Made by a program: the position numbers and the translations under genes. Below the pieces are notes generated by a model. It ran no database searches and had not been told where the DNA came from. It saw only the letters and a list, made by a program, of their open reading frames with translations. This document shows, one piece after another, positions 1-6,526 of a stretch of 10,917 nucleotides of DNA. Positions within the stretch are counted from its first letter, which is position 1, and each line of letters starts with the position of its first letter. The stretch is from Acidobacteriota bacterium (lineage in GTDB: Bacteria; Acidobacteriota; Thermoanaerobaculia; Gp7-AA8): assembly GCA_003222375.1 (NCBI GenBank), contig QHVX01000077.1, forward strand, positions 1 through 10,917. Reading direction: 5' to 3'.

Positions 1-1144
1 CGTCGCCCATGGTCAGCGCCTCGACCGAGCGATAGGCGAGGCGCTTGCCGTCGCGGCTCAGGGTCGGCGAGTAGTTGACCGTCGGTCCAACCGTCACGCG
101 CTCGTTGCGGCCGTTGTCGATCCACGTGCGGAAGATCGGCTGCTCGAACATGCCGGCTCCGCGCAGCGACGTGCCCTCGTTCGGCACATAGATAATGGAT
201 AGGCTGTCTGCCGACCACACGAACTCGCCGATCCAGGCCCGCGTTTCGGTGCTGAGGTCGCGGGGCGGGCCGCCTGTCGCAGGCACGACGTGAAGGCCCC
301 ACACCGACATCATCTCCGACGTTCCGCCCGTCGACACGAAACCGATCCAGCGTCCGTCGGGCGAGTACGACGGAGAGCGGTTCATCCCGGGACGGTCGAC
401 GATCGCCTTGGGCGCGCCGCCCGCAGCGGGCACAGAGTAGATCTTGCTGTGGTACTGCGAGTTGAAGCCGCCGACGTTAGAGGCCGCGTAGGCGACCGTG
501 CTCCCGTCGGGCGACCACGAAAGACCCAACACGAATTGGTCGGCTGGCGTGATCGCGCGCGCGTTGCCGCCCGCCACGTCCTGGATCCACACACGCGGCG
601 GCCGCTCGTTGCGGTCCACTTCGGTTACATAGGTCTTGTCTTTCTTGCGGCGCTCTTCGTCGGCCGGCGCCGGATCGGGAGCGATGTAGGCAATGCGCTG
701 GCCATCCGGCGACCACTCGAAAATCGCGGTTCCCTCTTTGGCCTTCGTCAGAGTCCGCGCCTCGCCGCCGGTGGAGTTCATGCTCACAACTTGAGGAAGG
801 TCGTTCACCAGCGCAATGAAAGCGAGCGAGGATCCGTTGGGCGACCAGCGCAAGTGTGGCGAGGGCCGCGGAACATTAAAGATGCGCGTGGCGAAAGTCA
901 TGCGCACCGGCGAGCCGCCCGCGGTCGGGACGACGTAAAGCTGCGCGTCGTGCGTGTTGGTCTCGACGTTCGGCTGGGAGACGACGTAGGCCACGCGCTC
1001 GCCGTCCGGGGAAATTTGAACGTCGGCGATCCAGCGAAGCTTCATCAGGTCGTCGACGCTGACGGGATGGGGCGCGGCGAGTGCGGGTTTGAAGAGAGCG
1101 AGGGCGCAGAATAGGGCAAGCCCTACGAAGGGGCGACGATTCAT
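1..1144 (-). CDS. Secreted S9-family peptidase / TolB-like beta-propeller protein, N-terminal part (runs off the left edge)
   Basis: The visible 381 codons start with a Sec-type signal peptide: basic MNRRP, then a hydrophobic core ending in ALAA near residue 24. The rest is a chain of beta-propeller blades carrying repeated SPDG/SPNG turns (SPDGER, SPNGSS, SPDGQR, SPDGST, SPDGRW), typical of the WD40-like propeller in front of the catalytic domain of S9 prolyl oligopeptidases (DPP-IV or acylaminoacyl-peptidase types) and of TolB-like proteins. The opening 'PVSVDDLMKLRWIADVQISPDG' type of start is usual for exported S9 peptidases of Acidobacteriota and Bacteroidota. The catalytic Ser-Asp-His domain would lie beyond the window, so peptidase activity is inferred only. 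The ATG at 1144 is supported by AAGGA at 1151-1155, six bases upstream. The gene lies 83 bp downstream of the TonB receptor stop on the same strand and may be co-transcribed or use its own weak promoter at 1164-1192. Confidence 0.8.
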   Translation of the reverse strand, partial: MNRRPFVGLALFCALALFKPALAAPHPVSVDDLMKLRWIADVQISPDGERVAYVVSQPNVETNTHDAQLYVVPTAGGSPVRMTFATRIFNVPRPSPHLRWSPNGSSLAFIALVNDLPQVVSMNSTGGEARTLTKAKEGTAIFEWSPDGQRIAYIAPDPAPADEERRKKDKTYVTEVDRNERPPRVWIQDVAGGNARAITPADQFVLGLSWSPDGSTVAYAASNVGGFNSQYHSKIYSVPAAGGAPKAIVDRPGMNRSPSYSPDGRWIGFVSTGGTSEMMSVWGLHVVPATGGPPRDLSTETRAWIGEFVWSADSLSIIYVPNEGTSLRGAGMFEQPIFRTWIDNGRNERVTVGPTVNYSPTLSRDGKRLAYRSVEALTMGD

Positions 1145-1163
1145 GGACGATCCTTGAGCGCGG

Positions 1164-1192
1164 AGATTAACGCGCGAGTCGCAGGATGGCAA
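1164..1192 (-). promoter_or_regulatory. Possible sigma-70 promoter of the S9 peptidase gene
   Basis: On the minus strand, TTGCCA (1192-1187) and TAATCT (1169-1164) are separated by 17 bp, 20 bp before the ATG at 1144. The -35 box matches TTGACA at 5 of 6 positions; the -10 is weak. It lies in the 83-bp gap after the TonB receptor stop. I see no clear terminator hairpin in this gap, so read-through from the receptor gene is also possible. Confidence 0.3.
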
Positions 1193-1227
1193 GCGACCTC
1201 TTGAACGCGAAGGCTTGGCGCCGCGAT

Positions 1228-4200
1228 TCAGAACGTGTACTTCGCTCCGAGCTGCACGATGCGTGGCGGCTCGAGGTCCGTCACCGCGCCGAAGCGTAAG
1301 CTGGTGTAGTTCGTTTCGATCGTCCGATAGTTCTTCTTGTTGAAGACGTTGAACACTTCGCCGCGGAGCTGCAATTTGGATTTGGCCGCAAGTGGGATGT
1401 TCTTGAACAGCGCCAGATCGGTGTTGAAGTAGCTCGGCCCGATGATTCCGTTCCGAGGCGCAGTGCCGATCTGTCCGGGGGCAGGCCGCGCGAAAGCGGC
1501 AGGATTGAGCCAATGGTCCTGCGTCCTGCCGCCGGCAGGCGCCGCATTCGGGTTCTGACCCGGCACGTAATTCGCGCGCAGCGTAACCTGATCGCCGAAG
1601 ATGGTGGTGTTCGTTCCTGCAGTAACTCTCAGGCGCCGGCGGGTGTAATAACGCGTGACGCCCGAGATCTCCCAGCCTCCGAGAATCGTTTCCACGAGGC
1701 CGTTCTGGGATCGGAAAAACGGCAGGCGATAGATGTAGTTCCAGGCTGCCCGATGACGTGGAGTCTTCACTATCTGCATCACCTCGGGCACGCGACAGGG
1801 TGTAAGCGATCCCGAACGAGAGATCCGCGTACGATCGGCGAATGCTCACCTGCAAAGAATCGTAGTCGCTTTTCCCCGTGGTCTCGTTGATGACGATGCG
1901 TCCGTAGCCGCGATACGGTCGATTCGCGTTGATCGGAGCCGGAGCGAGTCCGGTGACGGCATCCGGTGTCACGAAGTTGAGCTCCCGCACGCGAAGCAGG
2001 TGACGGGCCTTGTTGCCCACGTAGCTGACATCGGCGCCGATGTTCCACGGCAACTCCCGCTGCACGCCGAAGCTGTAGGCATAGACCGTCGGCATCGGGA
2101 AGTGGGTGGCCACAGCCTCGAAGCCTCCCGGAGGCGCGCTGCTCGCCACACCTCCTCCCGGATTGTCGACCGTTCCTCCGCTGATCTGGACCGTTCGAAC
2201 AAATGGCGGCGATCCGGCCTGATCGCGAGTGCTGTTGAAAACAGGCCGGTCGTAGAAGATGCCGAAACCACCTCGAACCATCGTGCGGCCGGTGTTCCAT
2301 GGATCCCAGTTGAAGCCGAGACGCGGCCCGATGTTGTTCCAATCTGTTTTGTAGAGACTGCGCGGAGTTCCGTTCACACCTGCCTTGACGATTCCGACGG
2401 TGGGCATCCCGTTCTCCAGGACTCCGGTTCCGGGGACGAGGTTTCCGCGAGAATCGATTTGCGGAGCCTGCGAAGGATCGTATCGACGCGGATCGAAGGT
2501 CGCGATCCGATCATGACGCTCATAGGGACCGGGCATGTATTGATAGCGCAAGCCGAAGTTGAGACTCAGGTTTGGCCGCATCTGCCAACGGTCCTGCGCA
2601 TAGAGCTCAATCTGGTTGTAGGTCATGTCGGCGAATGGCGCGGTGTCGGCTTCGGTGTACTGATCGTAGAGGCCGAGGAGCGCATCGGCGAGGGCAATAC
2701 CGGTTCCCTTCGACCTCGAGTCGGAGAATGTGAACGCGCCGGCATCGGCAGTTCGGATCTCCTCTCCTTTTCGAAAACGGCCGAGATAAGTCCCGAACTT
2801 GATGTCGTGATTGCCGTAAAGCATCGTCACATTGTTTTTGATGGTGTAGTAGTTGCCGATGATGCGAGTGGGATAGTCATTTCCGAGCAGGCCTGTGCCG
2901 AGGGTGTAACCGGTCATCGTGCGAATGTTCGGCGCCCGGTCACCCCGATTGCTCGGGAAGATCTCCGGAATGTTGAGGCCGGTCCGCGGAAACAGATCTC
3001 CCGTCTGGACGAGCTGCTGGTCGTTCTTCACGATGCTCAACGTCATGTCGTGAAGAATCTGCCCTCCAAACGTCTGTGTGAAATTGCCGACCAGACTGTC
3101 GCTGTAGCGGCCGTGACTCGTGGGTACCTGGGCGAAACCTGAAGTTCCCCCGAACGAACCGTAGGGCTCGACCTGGTTCACGTTGTCGCGCAGATAGCGC
3201 GCGGACAACGCCGATGCGTTTGTGAGCGTCGCGTCAAAGCGCAGGATGTCTTCGCGGATGTCGCGATTCTGCGTCGGAGTCAGCGTGGCGATCGCGCGCT
3301 GTGCGGCATCGGGCATCGGGAATTTCGCGATCAGCGCTACTCCGTTCTGCGAAAGTCGCTCCTTCGGGATGATGCCGCCCGCAAAAGGCTTACCGGTCTG
3401 AGGGTCGATCGGCTGCCGCGGTGAAAGCGAGAAGTCACCGCTCCGCTCCGCCACGCTCGGCACGGCGGTGATCTTCGTCAAACCCACCTGACTTTCGAGC
3501 TTCTTGTACTCCTGTCCGGCAAAGAAGAAGAGTCGGGCGTTGTCGATGTCGGACTTGCGAAGCACGAGCGGGCCGCCGAAGTTCCAGCCGAAGTCCTTCA
3601 GGCTGAGGTTGTCTTTTTGACCGGTGAGGAGATTCACGGCATCGAAACGATCATTGCGCAGAAAGTCGTAGGCAGTTCCGTGAAAGTCTTTTGTGCCGCG
3701 CTTCGTGACGACATTGATCTGCGCTCCACCAGCTTTTCCGAACTCTGCATCGTAAGGATTGGAGATCACCTTGAACTCTTCGATGGCGTCGATGCTGACG
3801 TTGTGAACCTGCGTGGCATTCGATCCCGCGTCGAGATTCTCAGCGCCGTCGAGCGTGAGGCTGGCAAAGTCTTTTCGGAGTCCATTGATCTGTTGCCCGT
3901 CGGCACGGAAGCTCGTACCGCCCTCGTAACTTCCCTCATTGCGAGAGACGCCAGGCACCAGAGTCACCAACTGCATGTACGTGCGGCCGTCGATGGCCAG
4001 CTCTTTCGTCTGCTCGCCGCTGATGAGATGCGCCACGTCGGGACTCGAGGAGATGAAAGGCTCTTTGCCCTTCACTTCCATGACTTCGGTGAACGCGCCA
4101 ATTTGGAGCGTGATGTCGACACGCAACCGCGCGTTGACTTCGAGCTTTAGATTTTTGCGAACAAAGCGTTGGAAGCCGGACAGCTCGGCGGTCAGATCGG

Positions 4201-4429
4201 CCCGACCGTTGGGAAGGCTCGGCAGAACATAAAACCCGGCAGCGTTCGTCTGTGCGCTCCGTTCGAGGGAGATGTCGGGGAAAACCAGCCGAACATCGAC
4301 GCCGGGAAGCGCGCCTCCGGCGTTGTCGCGCACGTAGCCGGAGACTTCTCCGACAGTGTTTTGTGCGAACGCTGACGTCACAACTGCCAGCATCAGAAGG
4401 AGCGTCCAAATCCACGCGCGCTGCAGCAT
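1228..4429 (-). CDS. Oar-like TonB-dependent outer-membrane receptor, frame broken near its 3' end
   Basis: The ATG at 4429 is preceded by GGAGGA (4439-4434), four bases away. The order of parts is: signal peptide (residues 1-22, cleavage after SAFA), a carboxypeptidase-regulatory-like beta-sandwich (about 26-110, with GYVRDNAGGALPGVDV), a plug domain (about 115-230, with YMQLVTLVPGV, EEFKVISNPYDAEFGKAGG and INVVTKRGTKDFHG), then a long beta-barrel ending in the aromatic C-terminus KYTF expected for outer-membrane insertion. This is the SusD-less Oar type of receptor, which imports or binds large ligands using TonB energy. The barrel is readable in one frame to about 1765 (ending ARGDADSEDSTS) and then continues only in another frame (PRHRAAWNYIYRLPFFRSQ onward) to the TGA at 1228-1230. 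Together the parts give roughly 1060 residues. As written the gene cannot give an intact receptor, so it is a pseudogene, a real mutation, or an assembly or sequencing error. Its divergent position beside the uronate operon suggests oligosaccharide uptake. Confidence 0.85.
1750..1791 (-). other. Frameshift, probably with a short deletion, in the TonB receptor
   Basis: Before this point the receptor reads in the frame of the ATG at 4429; after it the family-typical barrel sequence TPRHRAAWNYIYRLPFF is in a different frame. Both frames overlap at about 1755-1775, so the junction lies there. Receptors of this type usually carry some 15-30 more residues between the 'YTLS(K/R)A' strand and the '(R)HR...YIY.LPFF' strand, so a small deletion whose length is not a multiple of three fits better than a single-base slip; this last point is from memory of the family. 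The GTG at 1791 is only the first start-like codon of the downstream frame and has no sign of being a true start. Confidence 0.75.
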
Positions 4430-4458
4430 GCTGTCCTCCGAATTTGCCTTTTAAGATG

Positions 4459-4488
4459 ACAATATGGTCGCGAAATTGCGAAAGTCAA
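4459..4488 (-). promoter_or_regulatory. Putative sigma-70 promoter of the TonB receptor
   Basis: On the minus strand, TTGACT (4488-4483) and TATTGT (4464-4459) are spaced by 18 bp. A start site near 4452 would give a leader of about 23 nt containing the GGAGGA ribosome binding site at 4439-4434. Position, spacing and leader length all fit the ATG at 4429. Confidence 0.6.
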
Positions 4489-4505
4489 GCATTTTTTGTC
4501 TTGAC
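4484..4505. repeat. Inverted repeat holding both -35 boxes (candidate operator)
   Basis: GTCAAG at 4484-4489 and CTTGAC at 4500-4505 form a perfect 6-bp inverted repeat around a 10-bp T-rich spacer. Each arm contains most of the -35 box of one of the two divergent promoters, so a dimeric protein bound here would block both. The arms may alternatively be symmetrical only because both are -35 boxes. Confidence 0.4.
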
Positions 4506-4529
4506 CCACAGGGGTTTTGAACGTAATTT
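4501..4529 (+). promoter_or_regulatory. Putative sigma-70 promoter of the ROK-SDR-MFS-lyase-uxaC operon
   Basis: TTGACC (4501-4506) is followed after 17 bp by TAATTT (4524-4529). The -35 box matches the consensus at 5 of 6 positions; the -10 box is weak. Transcription would start near 4536, only about 12 nt before the ATG at 4548, leaving no room for a usual Shine-Dalgarno sequence, so the first gene may be translated from a nearly leaderless mRNA. Confidence 0.5.
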
Positions 4530-4547
4530 TGTCCATATTTGGGCCAA

Positions 4548-5768
4548 ATGAGAAGAATTGATCCCAACAACTTTCGAGTTGCCACTCGCGCCACCCCGCG
4601 CCAGATCAACCGCCAGATCGCACTCAGCCTGGTGCGAGCGAGGCAGCCCATCTCGCGGGCCGACCTCGCCCGATGGATGAACATGCGCCGCGGCGCGGTC
4701 AGCCTCATCGTCAACGCGCTGATCGAAGAGGGCATCATCTTCGAGGGAGCCACCGGCGAGACCTCGCGCGGTCGCAAGCCGAAGTTCCTCTTCGTCGATA
4801 CGCGTTCGCGCTGCGCGGTCGCGGTGGACATCCGTCCCACGCGCACCTATTTCATGGTCACCGATCTCGTCGGACGGCCTCTGGTCGGAATCACCAGCTT
4901 CCCGACCGAGCGCGAGCCGAAGCGCTTCGTCTCGGAGTTGGCGAGCAGAATTCAACACGTGCTTTCCGATCATGAAGAGCTTGGCGAATGCGCGGGCGTC
5001 GGCATCGTGGTACCGGGTATGGTCGATCGCAGCGGCAGCCGCGTGCTGTTCGCGCCACGCCTGGGATGGCACGATCTCTCGCTGCTCGAGCCGCTCGAAG
5101 TTGCCCTCGGACTTCCGGTGTCGATCGAGAACTCCGGTCGCGCTTGCGCCCTCGCGCAACTGTGGGCCACGCGCGGTGGCAGCGCGACTCCCGACGATTT
5201 CGTTTTTGTGAGCGTTTCCGACGGACTCGGCGTAGGAGTCATCGTGAAGGGCGAGCTTTTGCGAGGACAACACAATGTGGCCGGCGAATTCGGCCACATG
5301 GCTCTGAGCATTGAAGGGCCGCGCTGCGCGTGCGGAGCGAATGGATGCTGGGAGGCTTACGTCTCCAATCTCGCAACGCTGTCGCGATATTTCGGTCGAG
5401 ATCTGACGGAAGAGCAACCGCGCCCAATCGAAGCCGCGATGCTGACCATCGACGATCTCATCGCACTCGCACACTCCGGCGACGCCAAGGCGCTCGGCGC
5501 GCTGCAGTCGACCGCTCGCTACCTGGGTTTAGGCCTCGCCTCCCTTGTGAATGCAGTGGATCCGGCGCGGATCTACATCGGCGGTGAGATCGCTGCTGCG
5601 TGGGATCTGATCGAAGTCATCGTGCGCACCAGTCTCAAGGAGCGCACGCTGCGTCCCGTCGGTCGGCACGTGGAGATCATCGTGGTGCCGGCGAGCGATT
5701 ATCCCCGGCTCAAAGGAGCTGCCGCTCTCGTCGCCGCGCCATCTTTTGCTGCACCGGTCGTCGCATGA
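4548..5768 (+). CDS. ROK-family transcriptional repressor (NagC/XylR type)
   Basis: A 406-residue protein with an N-terminal winged helix-turn-helix (about residues 18-78, core ISRADLARWMNMRRGAVSLI, wing RGRKP at 74-78) joined to a ROK sugar-binding domain. The ROK domain shows the zinc-type motif CACGANGC (C260, C262, C267) and the sugar-contact GEFGH (E247, H250). The position that holds the catalytic Asp in ROK kinases (ENDAN motif) is here ENSGR, with Ser196, so it should bind a sugar without phosphorylating it, as expected for a repressor. It is the first gene of the operon and faces the TonB receptor, so it probably controls both units and itself; the ligand is unknown but context suggests a uronate or derived sugar. 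The ATG at 4548 is chosen; a TTG at 4539 would add three residues. Neither has a clear Shine-Dalgarno sequence. Its stop overlaps the next start by ATGA. Confidence 0.9.
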   Translation: MRRIDPNNFRVATRATPRQINRQIALSLVRARQPISRADLARWMNMRRGAVSLIVNALIEEGIIFEGATGETSRGRKPKFLFVDTRSRCAVAVDIRPTRTYFMVTDLVGRPLVGITSFPTEREPKRFVSELASRIQHVLSDHEELGECAGVGIVVPGMVDRSGSRVLFAPRLGWHDLSLLEPLEVALGLPVSIENSGRACALAQLWATRGGSATPDDFVFVSVSDGLGVGVIVKGELLRGQHNVAGEFGHMALSIEGPRCACGANGCWEAYVSNLATLSRYFGRDLTEEQPRPIEAAMLTIDDLIALAHSGDAKALGALQSTARYLGLGLASLVNAVDPARIYIGGEIAAAWDLIEVIVRTSLKERTLRPVGRHVEIIVVPASDYPRLKGAAALVAAPSFAAPVVA

Positions 5769-6526
5769 CAAAGCTCGCGGGACAGATCGGACTGGTCACC
5801 GGAGCGGGCAGCGGCATCGGCCGCGCCACGGCGTTGCGTCTGGGCGAACTGGGGATGGATGTCGCGGTGCACTACTTTCGAAACGAAGAGGGAGCGAAGT
5901 GCACTGTTTCGAAGTTGAGAGAGATGGGCAGGAAAGCCGATGCCGTTCAAGGCGATCTCTCGCAACTGGACGAAGCGCGGGAAGTCGTTCGAAATGTCGA
6001 GGAGCGCTTCGGAAAGATTGATGTCCTGGTCAACAACGCAGGCGACCTCGTCGAGCGGCGCACGCTGACGGAGATGACCGAGGAGTTATGGCGAAAGGTC
6101 ATCGATCTGAATCTGACCAGCGCCTTCTTTTGCACACAGGCCGTGGCTCCTGGAATGATCGCGCGCCGCAGCGGCGCGATCGTCAATGTCTCGTCGCTGG
6201 CAGCCCACAACGGCGGCGGTCCCGGCGCGTTCGCATATGCCGCCGCCAAGGGTGGATTGATCTCGTTCACCAAGGCGATCGCGAAGGAGCTCGCTCCGAG
6301 CGGCATCCGCGTCAACGCGGTCGCACCGGCGCTGATCGACGCGACGCATTTTCACGAACGCTACACGCCGCGGCAGTCGTTCGAGAACACCATCAAGACA
6401 ATCCCGCTGGGTCGCGCCGGCACTCCCGAAGACGTGGCGCGAGTGATCGCCTTTCTGGCGAGTGAAGACAGCGCGTATCTCGTCGGCGAAACCATCGACA
6501 TCACTGGCGGGATGCACGTCAGATGA
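5765..6526 (+). CDS. Short-chain dehydrogenase/reductase (SDR), probably acting on a keto-sugar acid
   Basis: A 253-residue classical SDR of usual length. It has the nucleotide-binding TGAGSGIG (residues 12-19), NNAG (90-93), structural Asn116, and the catalytic set Ser144, Tyr158 and Lys162 (YAAAK), and ends with the common GETIDITGG segment. R39 after strand beta-2 might favour NADPH, a weak hint. Sequence alone gives a FabG-like protein. The setting between a uronate regulator, a hexuronate transporter, a polysaccharide lyase and UxaC points to sugar-acid metabolism: a KduD-like 2-keto-3-deoxygluconate dehydrogenase, a reductase of unsaturated-uronate products (DEH reductase type), or a stand-in for fructuronate/tagaturonate reductase, which is not seen in this window. 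The ATG at 5765 overlaps the ROK stop by four bases, indicating translational coupling; an in-frame upstream start at 5600 would lie deep inside the ROK gene and is not credible. Confidence 0.88.
   Translation: MTKLAGQIGLVTGAGSGIGRATALRLGELGMDVAVHYFRNEEGAKCTVSKLREMGRKADAVQGDLSQLDEAREVVRNVEERFGKIDVLVNNAGDLVERRTLTEMTEELWRKVIDLNLTSAFFCTQAVAPGMIARRSGAIVNVSSLAAHNGGGPGAFAYAAAKGGLISFTKAIAKELAPSGIRVNAVAPALIDATHFHERYTPRQSFENTIKTIPLGRAGTPEDVARVIAFLASEDSAYLVGETIDITGGMHVR

Larger units (their letters stand above)
4430..4547. promoter_or_regulatory. Divergent intergenic control region between the TonB receptor and the ROK operon
   Basis: This 118-bp spacer is clearly richer in A and T than the coding sequence around it. 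It holds a promoter in each direction, the inverted repeat GTCAAG-N10-CTTGAC (4484-4505), a second inverted pair AATATGG (4461-4467) and CCATATT (4533-4539), and two direct copies of TTTTGTC (4494-4500 and 4527-4533), 33 bp apart or about three helical turns. These are candidate operator sites for the adjacent ROK repressor. No operator consensus can be assigned from one sequence. Confidence 0.6.

Noticed and set aside
290..1114. Open frame of 274 codons on the plus strand at the left end.
   Set aside because: It is antisense to the S9/TolB propeller gene, which has a signal peptide and repeated SPDG turns; the plus-strand product is Arg/His-rich and matches nothing known to me.
1228..1791. 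The receptor C-terminal piece as an independent 187-residue gene starting at GTG 1791.
   Set aside because: It contains only terminal barrel strands, has no signal peptide or ribosome binding site, and continues the upstream receptor; it is the frameshifted end of that gene.
2000..3142. Long open frame of 380 codons on the plus strand opposite the TonB receptor.
   Set aside because: The minus strand carries a clear, family-matching receptor here. The plus-strand translation has no recognisable domain and is the usual open shadow of GC-rich codon use.
4485..5474. Open frame of 329 codons on the minus strand opposite the ROK gene.
   Set aside because: It is antisense to a strongly supported ROK protein, has a low-complexity polar composition, and runs into the divergent promoter region.
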